Shown here one piece after another: positions 17,816 to 26,413 of a DNA stretch of 64,000 nucleotides. A model generated the notes under the pieces. That model ran no database searches, was not told where the DNA came from, and saw only the letters and a program-made list of their open reading frames with translations. The DNA comes from Ignavibacteriota bacterium. GTDB lineage: Bacteria > Bacteroidota > Ignavibacteria > Tepidaquicellales > OLB5. The stretch covers positions 1 to 64,000 of the forward strand of contig RPQH01000014.1 of assembly GCA_003820375.1 (NCBI GenBank), given 5' to 3'. Positions within the stretch are counted from its first letter, which is position 1, and each line of letters starts with the position of its first letter. A program made the translations under genes and the position numbers.

Positions 17816-18537
17816 ACGATATATCCTTATTTCATATAAATCTTGAATGGGGATTAAATGGAATAAAGCATTACATTGATTCATCTGATGTGTTCATCAT
17901 AGTTGATACTCTTTCATTTTCCACTTGTGTTGATATTGCAGTAAATAACGGTGCAGGGATTATCCCATATAAATTCAAAGATGAAACTGCTTTTGATTAT
18001 GCAAAATCTATGAATGCTGTATGTGCATCTTTGCACAGAAGTAAAACAGAATACTCTTTATCTCCTTCTTCATTAATAAATATAACAAGCGGTACAAAGC
18101 TTGTCCTTCCCTCACCAAACGGCTCTGAGCTTTCATTATCAACAGGAAACAAGATAACACTTTGCGGATGCCTCAGGAATGCAGAAGCAGTCGCACAATA
18201 CTCAGCAATTGCAGGGAAAAATATTACTGTAATTCCTGCAGGTGAAAAATGGAGTGATGGCACACTGAGACCGGCTATTGAAGACCTTATCGGAGCAGGT
18301 GCAATTCTACATCACATTAAAGGTGAACTCTCACATGAGTGTGATATGGCAGTATCTGCCTTTAAAACATTTAAGGATAATTTATTCGAAACATTAAGTA
18401 ATTCTATATCAGGACAGGAATTGATAGAACGCGGATACGAGGAAGATGTTTTACTTGCTTCACAGGTAAATGTGAGCAAGTGTGTCCCGGTATTAAAGAA
18501 TGGAATGTATGTGAGGTTGGACACTGACAGTACGTAA
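17812..18537 (+). CDS. comB: 2-phosphosulfolactate phosphatase family protein
   Basis: A 241-aa ComB-like protein. ComB removes phosphate from 2-phosphosulfolactate in coenzyme M synthesis, and bacterial homologues often have unknown roles. Family signatures are VIVDTLSFSTCVDIAVNNGA near residue 29, LVLPSPNGSELSL near 97, and the strongest block TVIPAGEKWSDGTLRPAIED near 142. Coenzyme M is not expected here, so the physiological substrate is open. It is coupled to the upstream P-loop kinase-like gene by an ATGA overlap, which may mean a shared small phosphorylated metabolite. Confidence 0.82.
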   Translation: MNDISLFHINLEWGLNGIKHYIDSSDVFIIVDTLSFSTCVDIAVNNGAGIIPYKFKDETAFDYAKSMNAVCASLHRSKTEYSLSPSSLINITSGTKLVLPSPNGSELSLSTGNKITLCGCLRNAEAVAQYSAIAGKNITVIPAGEKWSDGTLRPAIEDLIGAGAILHHIKGELSHECDMAVSAFKTFKDNLFETLSNSISGQELIERGYEEDVLLASQVNVSKCVPVLKNGMYVRLDTDST

Positions 18538-18819
18538 GATTATGCCATTCCCGTTTGCCCCTCCGGGGCGAAAGCGGGTAGTCTCTTCCAGCTGTCATTC
18601 CTTTTTTTACCTGTCATTCCGCGAAGGCGGGAATCCACTGATATAGATACGGATTATCTATCAAAATTGAATAAACACTGAAAGTTTACAAAATCTTCCA
18701 ATACTCTTTATTATTCGAATCTACTTCAATGGATTCCCGCCTTCGCGGGAATGACACTGACAAAATAAAAAACTCTCCAACTCCCAACTCTCCAACTCCC
18801 AACTCTCCAACTCCCGACT
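18538..18819. repeat. Inverted CCCGCCTTCGCGGG pair and CTCCAACTCC array
   Basis: Two copies of a palindromic repeat face each other, TGTCATTCCGCGAAGGCGGG at 18612 and its inverse at 18730-18756 (ending in GGGAATGACA). The left copy lacks one C. A CTCTCCAACTCCCAACTC array follows from about 18773 and runs into the end of the next gene. There is no gene. Confidence 0.85.
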
Positions 18820-19854
18820 CTAGACTCTCAGCACTATCTTCCCTATCACTTTTCCTTCTGCCATTAATTGATGTGCCTTTGCGGCATCCTTTAATTCCAG
18901 TGTCTCGCCGATGTGCGGCTTTACATTTCCGGAAGCGATAAGCTTGACCAATTCTTCAAGCTCTCTTTTTTCACCAAGGTACATACCAAGCAGGCTGATA
19001 TGCCGCAAATATGTTTGGTGCAGGCTTACCATTGCTTCCCTCCCTGTAAGAATTCCGCAGAATAAAATCTTTCCGCCCTTCTTCACCATTTTAAAATTCT
19101 TCGGAAATGCTTCAGGTCCTACATAATCAACTATTACATCTATTCCATGTCCTTTTGTTTCTTCTAAAACTTTATCATCTATGCTTTCACCATTACGGTG
19201 ATTATAAATATGGTCAACACCCATTTGCTCAAGATGTTTTAACTTATGTTCAAAACCCGCCGTTGCAAAAACCTCCGCGCCGCGTGCCTTTGCAAGCTGG
19301 ATTGCAATTGTGCCCACACCGCTCGTTCCGCCCCAGATAAACATTGTATCACCTTTATTCAGGTCTCCTACTGTCATTACTGCATGATAAGCTGTTAAAC
19401 CTGCAACGGGTAAACACGCAGCTTCTTCGAAGGAAACATTATCCGGTAATTTGATTAGTGATGATTCAGGTACGGGAGTATATTCAGCATACGAGCCCTG
19501 CCTGTGCATCCCAAAATACTGCCATGAAGGCGATTGCCCTGCTTTGCCTTTTCGTGCCCACTCATCAGGTGCTTCCGAAACAATCGACCATACCACTACC
19601 CTATCGCCTTCTTTAAAATCCTTTACATCACTTCCTGTTTTAGCAACAACACCCGAAATATCTCCGCCTAAGATATGCGGGAATTTCAATGATAAACCCG
19701 GGTAGCCGTTCCTTATTACAAGGTCAGCACGGTTTATAGTTGTTGCTTTTATATTTACAAGCACTTCATTTGCTTTTATTTGCGGAACAGGATGCTCCGT
19801 TGTATAAATTAATTTTTCAATTCCCCCGTTTTCCTGAAGTATAACTGCTTTCAT
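18820..19854 (-). CDS. Quinone-oxidoreductase-type MDR dehydrogenase
   Basis: A 344-aa member of the medium-chain dehydrogenase/reductase superfamily, NADPH:quinone reductase type. The N-terminal GroES-like domain has KATTINRADLVIRNGYPG near residue 35 without the catalytic zinc cysteine. The Rossmann part has IWGGTSGVGTIAIQLAKARG near 172 as the cofactor loop. No structural-zinc cysteine set is present, so it is a zinc-free enoyl or quinone reductase. The substrate is unknown. It is a single gene between repeat arrays. Confidence 0.88.
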   Translation of the reverse strand: MKAVILQENGGIEKLIYTTEHPVPQIKANEVLVNIKATTINRADLVIRNGYPGLSLKFPHILGGDISGVVAKTGSDVKDFKEGDRVVVWSIVSEAPDEWARKGKAGQSPSWQYFGMHRQGSYAEYTPVPESSLIKLPDNVSFEEAACLPVAGLTAYHAVMTVGDLNKGDTMFIWGGTSGVGTIAIQLAKARGAEVFATAGFEHKLKHLEQMGVDHIYNHRNGESIDDKVLEETKGHGIDVIVDYVGPEAFPKNFKMVKKGGKILFCGILTGREAMVSLHQTYLRHISLLGMYLGEKRELEELVKLIASGNVKPHIGETLELKDAAKAHQLMAEGKVIGKIVLRV

Positions 19855-20168
19855 ATATATTTGTTTAATGTTATAAATAAAATTAGCAGCAAAAATATTT
19901 ATTTTTAAATTGGATTACAATGAGAAAAGAATCATTGGATTTATCAGATTTATCAGATTTATCAGATTTATCAGATTTATCAGATTTATCAGATTTATCA
20001 GATTAAGAGGAAAGAGGATGACGACTTTATAAACTTTACAAACTTTACAAACTTTATAAACTTTACAAACCTTACAAACCTTACAAACTTTACAAACCTT
20101 ATAAACCTTATAAACCTTATAAACCTTATAAACTCAATTCGTCACTCGTCATTTTGAGACTGCTGCTG
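19855..20168. repeat. 9-bp and 10-bp tandem arrays
   Basis: The gap contains seven perfect copies of ATTTATCAG (19939-20001), then about eleven copies of a 10-bp unit AAACTTTACA / AAACCTTATA (about 20022-20133). The 10-bp unit is the same as in the array at 49345-49440. No gene is visible. Confidence 0.93.
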
Positions 20169-20990
20169 TTAAGCTGCAGTCGAAATCCCGCCTTGCGGGA
20201 CGTCATTCGTAATTGAAATGGTGAGCCCGTCATAGGCAAGCTGAATATTTTCCGGCAGGTTTGCATTCACTTCATCGTGAAGTAAATCATGCGTCATATG
20301 TGTGAAGTATGTTTGTTTTGGATTAATACGTTTTGTTACTGCCACAGCTTCATCTATCGAGAAATGTGTGGGGTGAGGTCTGTAACGCAGTGCATCAATA
20401 ACAAGCAGGTCAAGTCCCGCGAGTTTTGTAAATTCCTCCTCAGGTATCATGCTGCAATCGGTCATATAAGCAAATCCGCCGATGCGGTAACCGAACACAA
20501 CAGTCGGTCCGTGGAAATATTTTATTGGCACAATATCAACACCGTGAACATTGAAAGTCCCGGTTGTAATTACATTTGTATCGATATTAGGTATTCCGCC
20601 GCCTTTGTATGTGTTCTCATCAAATATATAGCTGAACGCACGCTTGATATGGTTAATGGTATCTTCATTACCGTAAACATCAACCGCTTTATGATGGAGC
20701 TGGTTTATCTGCCTAATATCGTCGAGACCCATGATGTGGTCTATATGATGATGTGTATATAAAATAGCGTCAATATCATTGAGATTATTAACAAGCATTT
20801 GCTGGCGGAAATCGGGCGATGTATCAATTAATATTTTTAACGGAGTATCTTTTGCAGGTGTTTTGGTTTCAATATAAACCGAAACGCGGAGCCGCTTATC
20901 CTTCGGATTGGAAGAAGTACAAACAGGGCATTTGCACCCGATAATCGGAATACCCTGCGATGTCCCGCTTCCAAGTATTATTATCTTCAT
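20169..20990 (-). CDS. MBL-fold metallohydrolase (PhnP/RNase Z-like)
   Basis: A 273-aa metallo-beta-lactamase-fold hydrolase. It starts IILGSGTSQGIPIIGCKCPV, a hallmark of the PhnP-like phosphodiesterase group, and has the metal motif THHHIDH near residue 79, the TDCS aspartate near 177 and a late HMTHDL histidine. PhnP-type enzymes cut cyclic ribose phosphodiesters; the exact substrate here is unknown. The last ~14 residues (ending PQGGISTAA) are encoded by a dispersed CCCGC palindrome, so the natural end has been replaced. Its start overlaps the stop of the next gene upstream by 4 bp. Confidence 0.88.
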   Translation of the reverse strand: MKIIILGSGTSQGIPIIGCKCPVCTSSNPKDKRLRVSVYIETKTPAKDTPLKILIDTSPDFRQQMLVNNLNDIDAILYTHHHIDHIMGLDDIRQINQLHHKAVDVYGNEDTINHIKRAFSYIFDENTYKGGGIPNIDTNVITTGTFNVHGVDIVPIKYFHGPTVVFGYRIGGFAYMTDCSMIPEEEFTKLAGLDLLVIDALRYRPHPTHFSIDEAVAVTKRINPKQTYFTHMTHDLLHDEVNANLPENIQLAYDGLTISITNDVPQGGISTAA

Positions 20991-21298
20991 TCCCCGGGCG
21001 TATCTTTTTTATTTTTCTTAGCCGCTTCGCTGTCTATAAGCTCTCTTAAGTGCGGCTTAATAAAAATATCATCCACTCCAATATCTTTTAAATTCCGTGC
21101 TATAATAGATATCCTCTTCTCAGGTTCGTTTCTTGAGTTGATTACAAATAGTTTAGATTCTTTTAGAAGACAATAGCCGCCTTCAAAGTTCCCTTTTTCA
21201 TAACGTACTGTAAATCCAAGCCGCTGGACCACCTCTTCAAGCTCTGCAAGCACCTGCTTAACTTCCGGGGCAACGGCTTTCTTCTTCTTGTTTATCAC
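20987..21298 (-). CDS. Conserved-looking small protein, unknown function
   Basis: A 103-aa basic soluble protein I do not recognise. It has a lysine-rich start, a helix QVLAELEEVVQRLGFTVRYE, a beta-hairpin GGYCLLKESKLFVINS, and ISIIARNLKDIGVDDIFIKP. It overlaps both neighbours by 4 bp (ATGA) and so sits in a coupled three-gene unit: membrane protein, this protein, MBL hydrolase. The tight packing supports it being real. Confidence 0.68.
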   Translation of the reverse strand: MINKKKKAVAPEVKQVLAELEEVVQRLGFTVRYEKGNFEGGYCLLKESKLFVINSRNEPEKRISIIARNLKDIGVDDIFIKPHLRELIDSEAAKKNKKDTPGE

Positions 21299-21819
21299 TT
21301 CTCAACTGTTCTCTTTAACGGTTTAAAAACAGCGAGAATAATTATTGTGTAATAACATAACAATGCAATAACAGGTACACCGCTTAACGCACCCAAACGC
21401 TTGCCGAACAAGCGTAACAGCTCATCATGGTTCGGCGGGTTTGTCTGGAACAGCAGCATGAACTTCACATCTATGTAATATGTGTAAATTTCTACAGGTG
21501 CAAACATGAAAAATAAAATTGCACTCATCAGCAGCCAGCCGTTCTCTCTGAACTTCAGCTCTGTGGTTTTCAGAAACCATGTTGCCGAAACAAGCACAAT
21601 AAAATAACTGATAATTATGACAAGAGAAGAATTTGACATTAACTGAAAAATTGTGTTTTCCCTGTCAGGAGGTATAGATGTTCTGAAATCGAACTGGTCA
21701 TAGCTCAGCAGTTCGTTGCCTATGAGGGCTCTGATATTAATTGCACCAAGCCAGAACACCGCGGCTACTAATAATAATGCCAGTGCAATTTTGTTGGAAC
21801 GGGATTGAGGAGTATTCAT
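21295..21819 (-). CDS. Predicted four-helix inner-membrane protein
   Basis: A 174-aa membrane protein with four hydrophobic segments: ALALLLVAAVFWLGAI near residue 12, LVIIISYFIVLVSATWF near 66, WLLMSAILFFMFAPVEIY near 95 and VPVIALLCYYTIIILAVF near 149. The loops carry no recognisable catalytic motif. It is the first gene of a coupled unit with the 103-aa protein and the MBL hydrolase. The family is unknown to me. Confidence 0.65.
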   Translation of the reverse strand: MNTPQSRSNKIALALLLVAAVFWLGAINIRALIGNELLSYDQFDFRTSIPPDRENTIFQLMSNSSLVIIISYFIVLVSATWFLKTTELKFRENGWLLMSAILFFMFAPVEIYTYYIDVKFMLLFQTNPPNHDELLRLFGKRLGALSGVPVIALLCYYTIIILAVFKPLKRTVEK

Positions 21820-21864
21820 ATACTTTAAAATTAACCAAAATGAAGAAGTGATTCAATTCAAATA

Positions 21865-22035
21865 GAGAGTCGGGAGTCTGAGAGTCGGGAGTCTGAGAGT
21901 CGGGAGTTTGAGTGTTGAGAGTTTGAGTGTTGAGAGTTTGAGTGTTGAGAGTTTGAGTGTTGAGAGTTCGAGTGTTGAGAGTTCGAGTGTTGAGAGTTTG
22001 AGTGTTGAGAGTTTCAGTGTTGAGAGTTTCAGGGG
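21865..22035. repeat. 15-bp minisatellite (about 11 copies)
   Basis: Units start as GAGTCGGGAGTCTGA, the complement of the 1-122 family, then drift to GAGTGTTGAGAGTTT and GAGTGTTGAGAGTTC. An open frame across it translates to LSTLKLSTLE repeats and is not a gene. Confidence 0.95.
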
Positions 22036-22905
22036 CAGTATCAGGTTCATCTTGAAAATATAAAAATATCTCAGCTATAAATGAAAACAGTATAAATAAG
22101 AATTATCTCCCTCTTCCAACAAATGACCCGACACATTCCCATAAGTATTTTTTTCATTTCTGAATGTTTAACTTATAACGATGTCGTCTCTTACTGCCGG
22201 AGGTAGTCAAGCCTGCTGCCTTTGTCAGGCCTGCCAAAGGCAGCAGGCCTGACAATGCTTTTGAAGTTTACAGATATGAAGAAAATGGTATTGGTGAAGT
22301 GATTTTATCATTTTATCAGAAATCCCGCAAAGCGGGAGTGCTGGTAAAGTAAAGATATAAGTACGCAGTTAAAGCCAATATAAGCCGGTTGGAATTTCTG
22401 ACCGGCTTATTGTTTGATGTCAAATCAAAATCCAGCCGGATTACTTTCTATTTGTTCTGCACACAATCATTTCCTAATACAATTCCACCCAATCTATCCC
22501 AATACTATCACGTTTTTTATTTTTACGATTAAGTTATATTAATATAAGCAATTACAGCTAATTTTTTGTTGAAAATTTGCATCAAAAATGGCGGTTTTGT
22601 GCAGGAATCGCAAAAAACGCGTATAAAGTTTTCCGGTAGAAACGGCTTATTCCTAAAACCCCAAAATCTTCCCTTTAAAAAATACACAAAAATTATGGCA
22701 CAAAAGTTGTGAAGGGGCATTTTTGAGAATTTCCCTCACCCGTTAACTGTCGCTAATATTATTAATTACCATGTATGTCAATAAACAACCTGTATATATT
22801 TATCTCAATTTGCAGGATACTTTTGCGGTCAAAGATTTTAGATTGAATGAATCCTTTTTATCAATTATAATTAAATGATATTTATTAATTTAATAATAAA
22901 TAACT
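22036..22905. other. Long gene-free region with palindromes
   Basis: About 870 bp without a credible gene. It contains a 14-bp perfect inverted repeat (GCCTGCTGCCTTTG at 22211-22224 and its complement at 22235-22248), a CCCGCAAAGCGGG palindrome near 22325, and an orphan hairpin at 22381-22409. The last ~150 bp is AT-rich and probably holds the promoter of the T9SS protein gene. Confidence 0.6.
22381..22409 (+). terminator. Orphan terminator-like hairpin
   Basis: TAAGCCGGT and ACCGGCTTA form a 9-bp stem with an 11-base loop, followed by TTGTTTG. No gene ends just before it, so it may mark a lost gene or a small RNA. Confidence 0.45.
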
Positions 22906-23898
22906 ATGAGAACAAGAATTACTTTTTTTATTGTTTCTCTATTGGTTTTTGTAACTACGTTTTCCGGATTTTCAGGAGATAATATTGTTAATAAAAAAGA
23001 TTTCTCTGCGTGTTATGAATCGAACACTGCTTACCAATACATACAATACGGACCTTCTTTAACATCTCCGTTAAGTGCAATAAATGAATCATTCGAAGGA
23101 ACTACATTCCCGCCTGCAGGGTGGATTAAGATAAATGTAGCAACCGGTGCATCGGGCTGGTACCGCGTTCTGGCAGGCGTAGCACCTGTCCCGGGCTTCT
23201 CAGGCGGCTCAATCACTGTTCCTTCAGGCGGAGGCAATGCCGTGGCTTTCTGCAACCATGTTACAGGCGGAATATCAACAAATGACCAGTGGCTTATAAC
23301 TCCCCTGCTGACTAATATTACTGCGTCCGGTTCATTATCATTCTGGCTGAGAAAGTACGGTACGTTCATTGACCATATGGATATTAAGATTTCTACAACT
23401 ACACCAACTGTTGCCGCAATGAATGTTACGGTTGCCAACCTGAACTTTACGGCAAGTGATTCGGGCTGGGTGCATTATACTTATCCGATCGGTACACTCG
23501 TATCATCCGGTTCAAATATATACATCGGTTTCAGGCAATGGGTTACAAATGCAATATATGATGGTTCTTCATTTTCTCTTGACCTTGTAAGTGCCGTTGA
23601 TATGTCAGGCATACAAGGCAATAATGAGATTCCGGAAAGGTTTAGCTTAATGCAGAATTATCCGAACCCGTTTAATCCTGCAACAACTATTGAGTACTGC
23701 TTGCCAAAGAAAGAGTTTACAAATCTATCCGTGTATAATACATTGGGAGAGGAAGTTGCAGTGCTTGTTAATGAAATAAAAAACGCAGGTTTTTATAAAG
23801 TAAATTTTGATGCATCGGAGCTTCCAAGCGGAGTTTACATTTACAGGTTAACTGCAGGTGAGTTCACACAGACACAAAAAATGACACTGATAAAATAA
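22906..23898 (+). CDS. T9SS-sorted protein with cleaved-adhesin (choice-of-anchor J) domain
   Basis: A 330-aa secreted protein. Residues 1-23 form a signal peptide. Residues ~58-225 are a choice-of-anchor J/cleaved-adhesin type beta-sandwich, beginning NESFEGTTFPPAGWIKIN and including TNDQWLITPLLT and GSLSFWLRKYGT, as found in Bacteroidota surface proteins. Residues ~240-330 are the type IX secretion sorting domain with QNYPNPFNPATTIEY, VYNTLGEEVAVLVNE and the final QTQKMTLIK. It is therefore exported across the outer membrane, and then attached or released. The binding target is unknown. A terminator follows. Confidence 0.9.
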   Translation: MRTRITFFIVSLLVFVTTFSGFSGDNIVNKKDFSACYESNTAYQYIQYGPSLTSPLSAINESFEGTTFPPAGWIKINVATGASGWYRVLAGVAPVPGFSGGSITVPSGGGNAVAFCNHVTGGISTNDQWLITPLLTNITASGSLSFWLRKYGTFIDHMDIKISTTTPTVAAMNVTVANLNFTASDSGWVHYTYPIGTLVSSGSNIYIGFRQWVTNAIYDGSSFSLDLVSAVDMSGIQGNNEIPERFSLMQNYPNPFNPATTIEYCLPKKEFTNLSVYNTLGEEVAVLVNEIKNAGFYKVNFDASELPSGVYIYRLTAGEFTQTQKMTLIK

Positions 23899-23948
23899 TT
23901 TTACACTAACATTTATTATTTGGGTAACAAATACAGTTTTTATAAATC

Positions 23949-23979
23949 AAAAAGGCGGTTCGTTTAAGACCGCCTTTTT
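23949..23979. terminator. Bidirectional terminator
   Basis: AAAAAGGCGGT and ACCGCCTTTTT form an 11-bp stem with a 9-base loop and T runs on both strands. It serves the T9SS gene (plus) and the convergent SRPBCC gene (minus). Confidence 0.9.
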
Positions 23980-24001
23980 TGATTTACTAAAAATCATGTT
24001 A

Positions 24002-24466
24002 CTAATACAATACAGCACCTTCCGTAATTAGGTCCATATCAGTTTCCCGAAGGTCAATCCCGAATTCCATGAAAGTTTTCAGGTTTGTCAGATAAAAAGT
24101 CCAGCCGCAGCTGCAATTTAAGTGTATATTAACTTTCTCATCGTCACTAGTAGGTATATCATATTGTTTTAAGATGACAAGTGAACCTCTTTTATCCTTT
24201 TTCACAATGACTTCGCATTTGCTTTTGGCAAAGGTAAAAGCAAGCTTATTGGGTTTTCTTGAGCCCAGGATTTTGCCTTTTTCTTTGCTTCCGCCCAACC
24301 AGGTCCATTCGTAATCTCCCCCCTTTTTTAATTCCATTCTTGCATCGGCCACAAACCAATTACGCAGAAGCTCAGGATCTGTCCACATATTAAAAACTTT
24401 ATCGACAGGAGCTGCTACTGCCACGCGTTGGGTGAATTGTGACCAATCATATTTTTGTTTTGTCAT
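24002..24466 (-). CDS. SRPBCC (AHSA1-like) domain protein
   Basis: A 154-aa START/Bet v 1-like protein of the AHSA1 type. Typical parts are VAVAAPVDKVFNMWTDPELL near residue 15, the WTWLGGSKEKGKI strand near 54, and a long C-terminal helix CGWTFYLTNLKTFMEFGIDL. Such proteins bind small hydrophobic ligands; in Bacteroidota they are often uncharacterised. A paralogue at 34345-34842 shares the CxWTFYL-NLK helix. An AAATCACC / GGTGATTT hairpin at 24549-24570 lies upstream and may be regulatory. Confidence 0.85.
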   Translation of the reverse strand: MTKQKYDWSQFTQRVAVAAPVDKVFNMWTDPELLRNWFVADARMELKKGGDYEWTWLGGSKEKGKILGSRKPNKLAFTFAKSKCEVIVKKDKRGSLVILKQYDIPTSDDEKVNIHLNCSCGWTFYLTNLKTFMEFGIDLRETDMDLITEGAVLY

Positions 24467-24548
24467 ATCAAGGTGGTTTAAAAAGTTTTAAGTTGTAATG
24501 ATATGTAATTATTTACCTTAACAAAGTTAACATATAAAAGTTAGAGCT

Positions 24549-24570
24549 AAATCACCGTTTAGGGTGATTT
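24549..24570. promoter_or_regulatory. Palindrome upstream of the SRPBCC gene
   Basis: AAATCACC and GGTGATTT are a perfect 8-bp inverted repeat with a 6-base loop and no T run. An operator or a small hairpin is possible; nothing else supports a specific regulator. Confidence 0.35.
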
Positions 24571-24583
24571 GTAAAAATAAAAA

Positions 24584-24609
24584 AAGCCGGATTAAAGGTA
24601 ACCCGGCTT
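24584..24609 (-). terminator. Terminator of the DUF3098 gene
   Basis: On the minus strand AAGCCGG and CCGGCTT form the stem, followed by a run of Ts. It sits about 20 bp after the DUF3098 stop codon. Confidence 0.8.
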
Positions 24610-24630
24610 AAAAAAAGCTCAAAAATGAAA

Positions 24631-24963
24631 CTATTTGGTTTTGATGTTTGAACTGACTTTTGATGCAGGTGCTTGTGTAACTGCTGCTGCTGTATTTGGT
24701 TCTGTTACTGTATTTGCAGTCTTTGTTTTCTTTAATATTCCGTATGGGATAATAACGCAATATCCAAGTACCAGCAATATCGGTGATACTACAGTAGGAA
24801 GAAATCCGTCAACTGAGTTTTCCGACATCAATACATAACCTATAATCAGCACAATGATACCAAGTCCGAGAATTAAAAAATTTGTTTTCTCCAGCGGAAA
24901 AGAAATTTCTTTTTTCTGCTTTACCTGTACTCTTCTTGTTTTTGAGATTGTTTTTGCCTGCAT
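24631..24963 (-). CDS. DUF3098 family membrane protein
   Basis: A 110-aa protein with a basic N-terminus and two membrane helices, FLILGLGIIVLIIGYVLMS near residue 29 and VVSPILLVLGYCVIIPYGIL near 57. The pattern, with GYVLMS and a short acidic loop between helices, matches DUF3098, a small family common in Bacteroidota and often located near cell-division genes such as ftsX. No division gene is adjacent here. A threonine/alanine-rich tail follows the second helix. The role is unknown. Confidence 0.75.
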   Translation of the reverse strand: MQAKTISKTRRVQVKQKKEISFPLEKTNFLILGLGIIVLIIGYVLMSENSVDGFLPTVVSPILLVLGYCVIIPYGILKKTKTANTVTEPNTAAAVTQAPASKVSSNIKTK

Positions 24964-24972
24964 AATATTAGT

Positions 24973-25060
24973 TTAATTTTTTCAAGATAGCAAATTTACT
25001 TATTAATTATTCAAGATAACAAGTTTACTTATTAATTATTCAAGTTAGCAAGTTCATGAT
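24973..25060. repeat. 29-bp triplication at the dipeptidase 3' end
   Basis: On the minus strand the last dipeptidase codons plus the following bases (ACTTGCTAACTTGAATAATT, then AATAAGTAA) are repeated nearly intact a second and partly a third time after the stop codon. The first copy is coding and the later ones are not. Confidence 0.8.
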
Positions 25061-26408
25061 AAAAAATCGAGGAAGTAACTATTCCCCTTTGGAAATTATT
25101 TAAGTCAAGATGTTCATCGGGAGAATGTGCATTTTCATCGGGCAATCCAAAGCCAAGCAAAACTGTAGGCGCATTCAGCAATTCCTGGAATGTAACAACA
25201 ATAGGTATTGAACCGCCTTCCCTGATGAACACGGGGTCTTTTCCAAATGCCTGTTTTAACGCAACATATGCAGCATCTATCCATTTACTTTCAATAGGAG
25301 TCATAGCGGGTTTTCCGCCGTGTAAATTGTATATTTTAACTTTCACCGATTTTGGCGCAATCTTTTTCACATATTTTTCAAACAACACGGCAGCTTTATC
25401 AGGGTCCTGGTTTGGAACAAGCCGCATGCTTACCTTTGCGTAAGCTTTTGAAGGAAGCACTGTCTTTGCTCCTTCACCCGAAAACCCGCCCCATATGCCG
25501 TTACAGTCCAGTGTAGGACGCGCCCAAATCCGTTCAAGAGTGCTGTAACCTTCCTCACCAAACAGCTCATCAACAACAAGATTTATTTTATACTTTTCAT
25601 CATCAAACTTCAAATCATAGAATGATTTTTTTTCCTTTTCACTCAATGGTAAAACATCATCATAAAAACCATCTATTAAAATTTTTCCCTTATCATCTTT
25701 CAGTTTGCATATAATATGCGCAAGTGCATTAATAGGATTATCAACCGAGCCGCCGTATGAGCCTGAATGCAGGTCACGGTTTGGTCCCGTAACTTCTATT
25801 TGCATATAGCATAATCCGCGTAATGCATAACCAATGGCAGGCATTTCTTTATCATACATTGCCGTATCGGAGATAACAATTACATCTGATTTAAGCAGTT
25901 CAATATTTGACTTTATAAACTCATCTAAGTTCTCACTGCCAATTTCTTCTTCGCCTTCTATTATCAGCTTAATGTTAACAGGAAGCTTCTTATTATTTAC
26001 AAGATGGGCTTCAATAGCTTTTAAATGAATCAGCACCTGCCCTTTATCATCGGCAGCACCTCTTGCATATATATTGTTTCCCCTGATATCAGCTTCAAAA
26101 GGCGGAGTAGTCCAAAGTTCTACCGGGTCAACCGGCTGAACGTCATAGTGCCCGTAAATTAAAACGGTAGGTTTATCACTGCCGGCATGCAGCCAGTCAG
26201 CATAAACAACAGGGTGCCCCTTTGTAGGGTACACCCTAGTGTTTTCCATACCAATACTTTCCAAATGTTCTTTAATATACTCAGCACATTCCTCAACATC
26301 TTTTTTGTTCTCAGGATTAGTGCTTATGCTCGGAAAACTCAGGAATTTCTTCAATTCCTCAATATATCTCTGCCTGTTTGATTCAATAAATCTAAGAACT
26401 TTTTCCAT
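25032..26408 (-). CDS. M20-family dipeptidase (carnosinase-like)
   Basis: A 458-aa zinc dipeptidase of the M20/CNDP-like group that removes amino acids from small peptides. The metal and catalytic blocks are all present: GHYDVQPVDP near residue 86, ARGAADDKGQV near 114, EGEEEIGSEN near 150, then ATP-independent dimerisation elements with DLHSGSYGG near 214 and the late AHSPDEH histidine. Length is normal. A strong start at ATG 26408 is 5 bp from the TPR gene's stop codon, suggesting one transcript with the TPR/PstS-like/TonB genes upstream. Confidence 0.93.
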   Translation of the reverse strand: MEKVLRFIESNRQRYIEELKKFLSFPSISTNPENKKDVEECAEYIKEHLESIGMENTRVYPTKGHPVVYADWLHAGSDKPTVLIYGHYDVQPVDPVELWTTPPFEADIRGNNIYARGAADDKGQVLIHLKAIEAHLVNNKKLPVNIKLIIEGEEEIGSENLDEFIKSNIELLKSDVIVISDTAMYDKEMPAIGYALRGLCYMQIEVTGPNRDLHSGSYGGSVDNPINALAHIICKLKDDKGKILIDGFYDDVLPLSEKEKKSFYDLKFDDEKYKINLVVDELFGEEGYSTLERIWARPTLDCNGIWGGFSGEGAKTVLPSKAYAKVSMRLVPNQDPDKAAVLFEKYVKKIAPKSVKVKIYNLHGGKPAMTPIESKWIDAAYVALKQAFGKDPVFIREGGSIPIVVTFQELLNAPTVLLGFGLPDENAHSPDEHLDLNNFQRGIVTSSIFYHELANLNN

Positions 26409-26413
26409 GAAAA

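Noticed and set aside
21853-22050. Open frame translating to LSTLKLSTLE repeats
   Set aside because: It is the translation of the 15-bp minisatellite; no start region, no family, and the repeat occurs in other gaps.
22262-22350. 30-codon frame with FEVYRYEENGIGEVI
   Set aside because: It looks protein-like but is short, has no start codon and ends in a dispersed palindrome.
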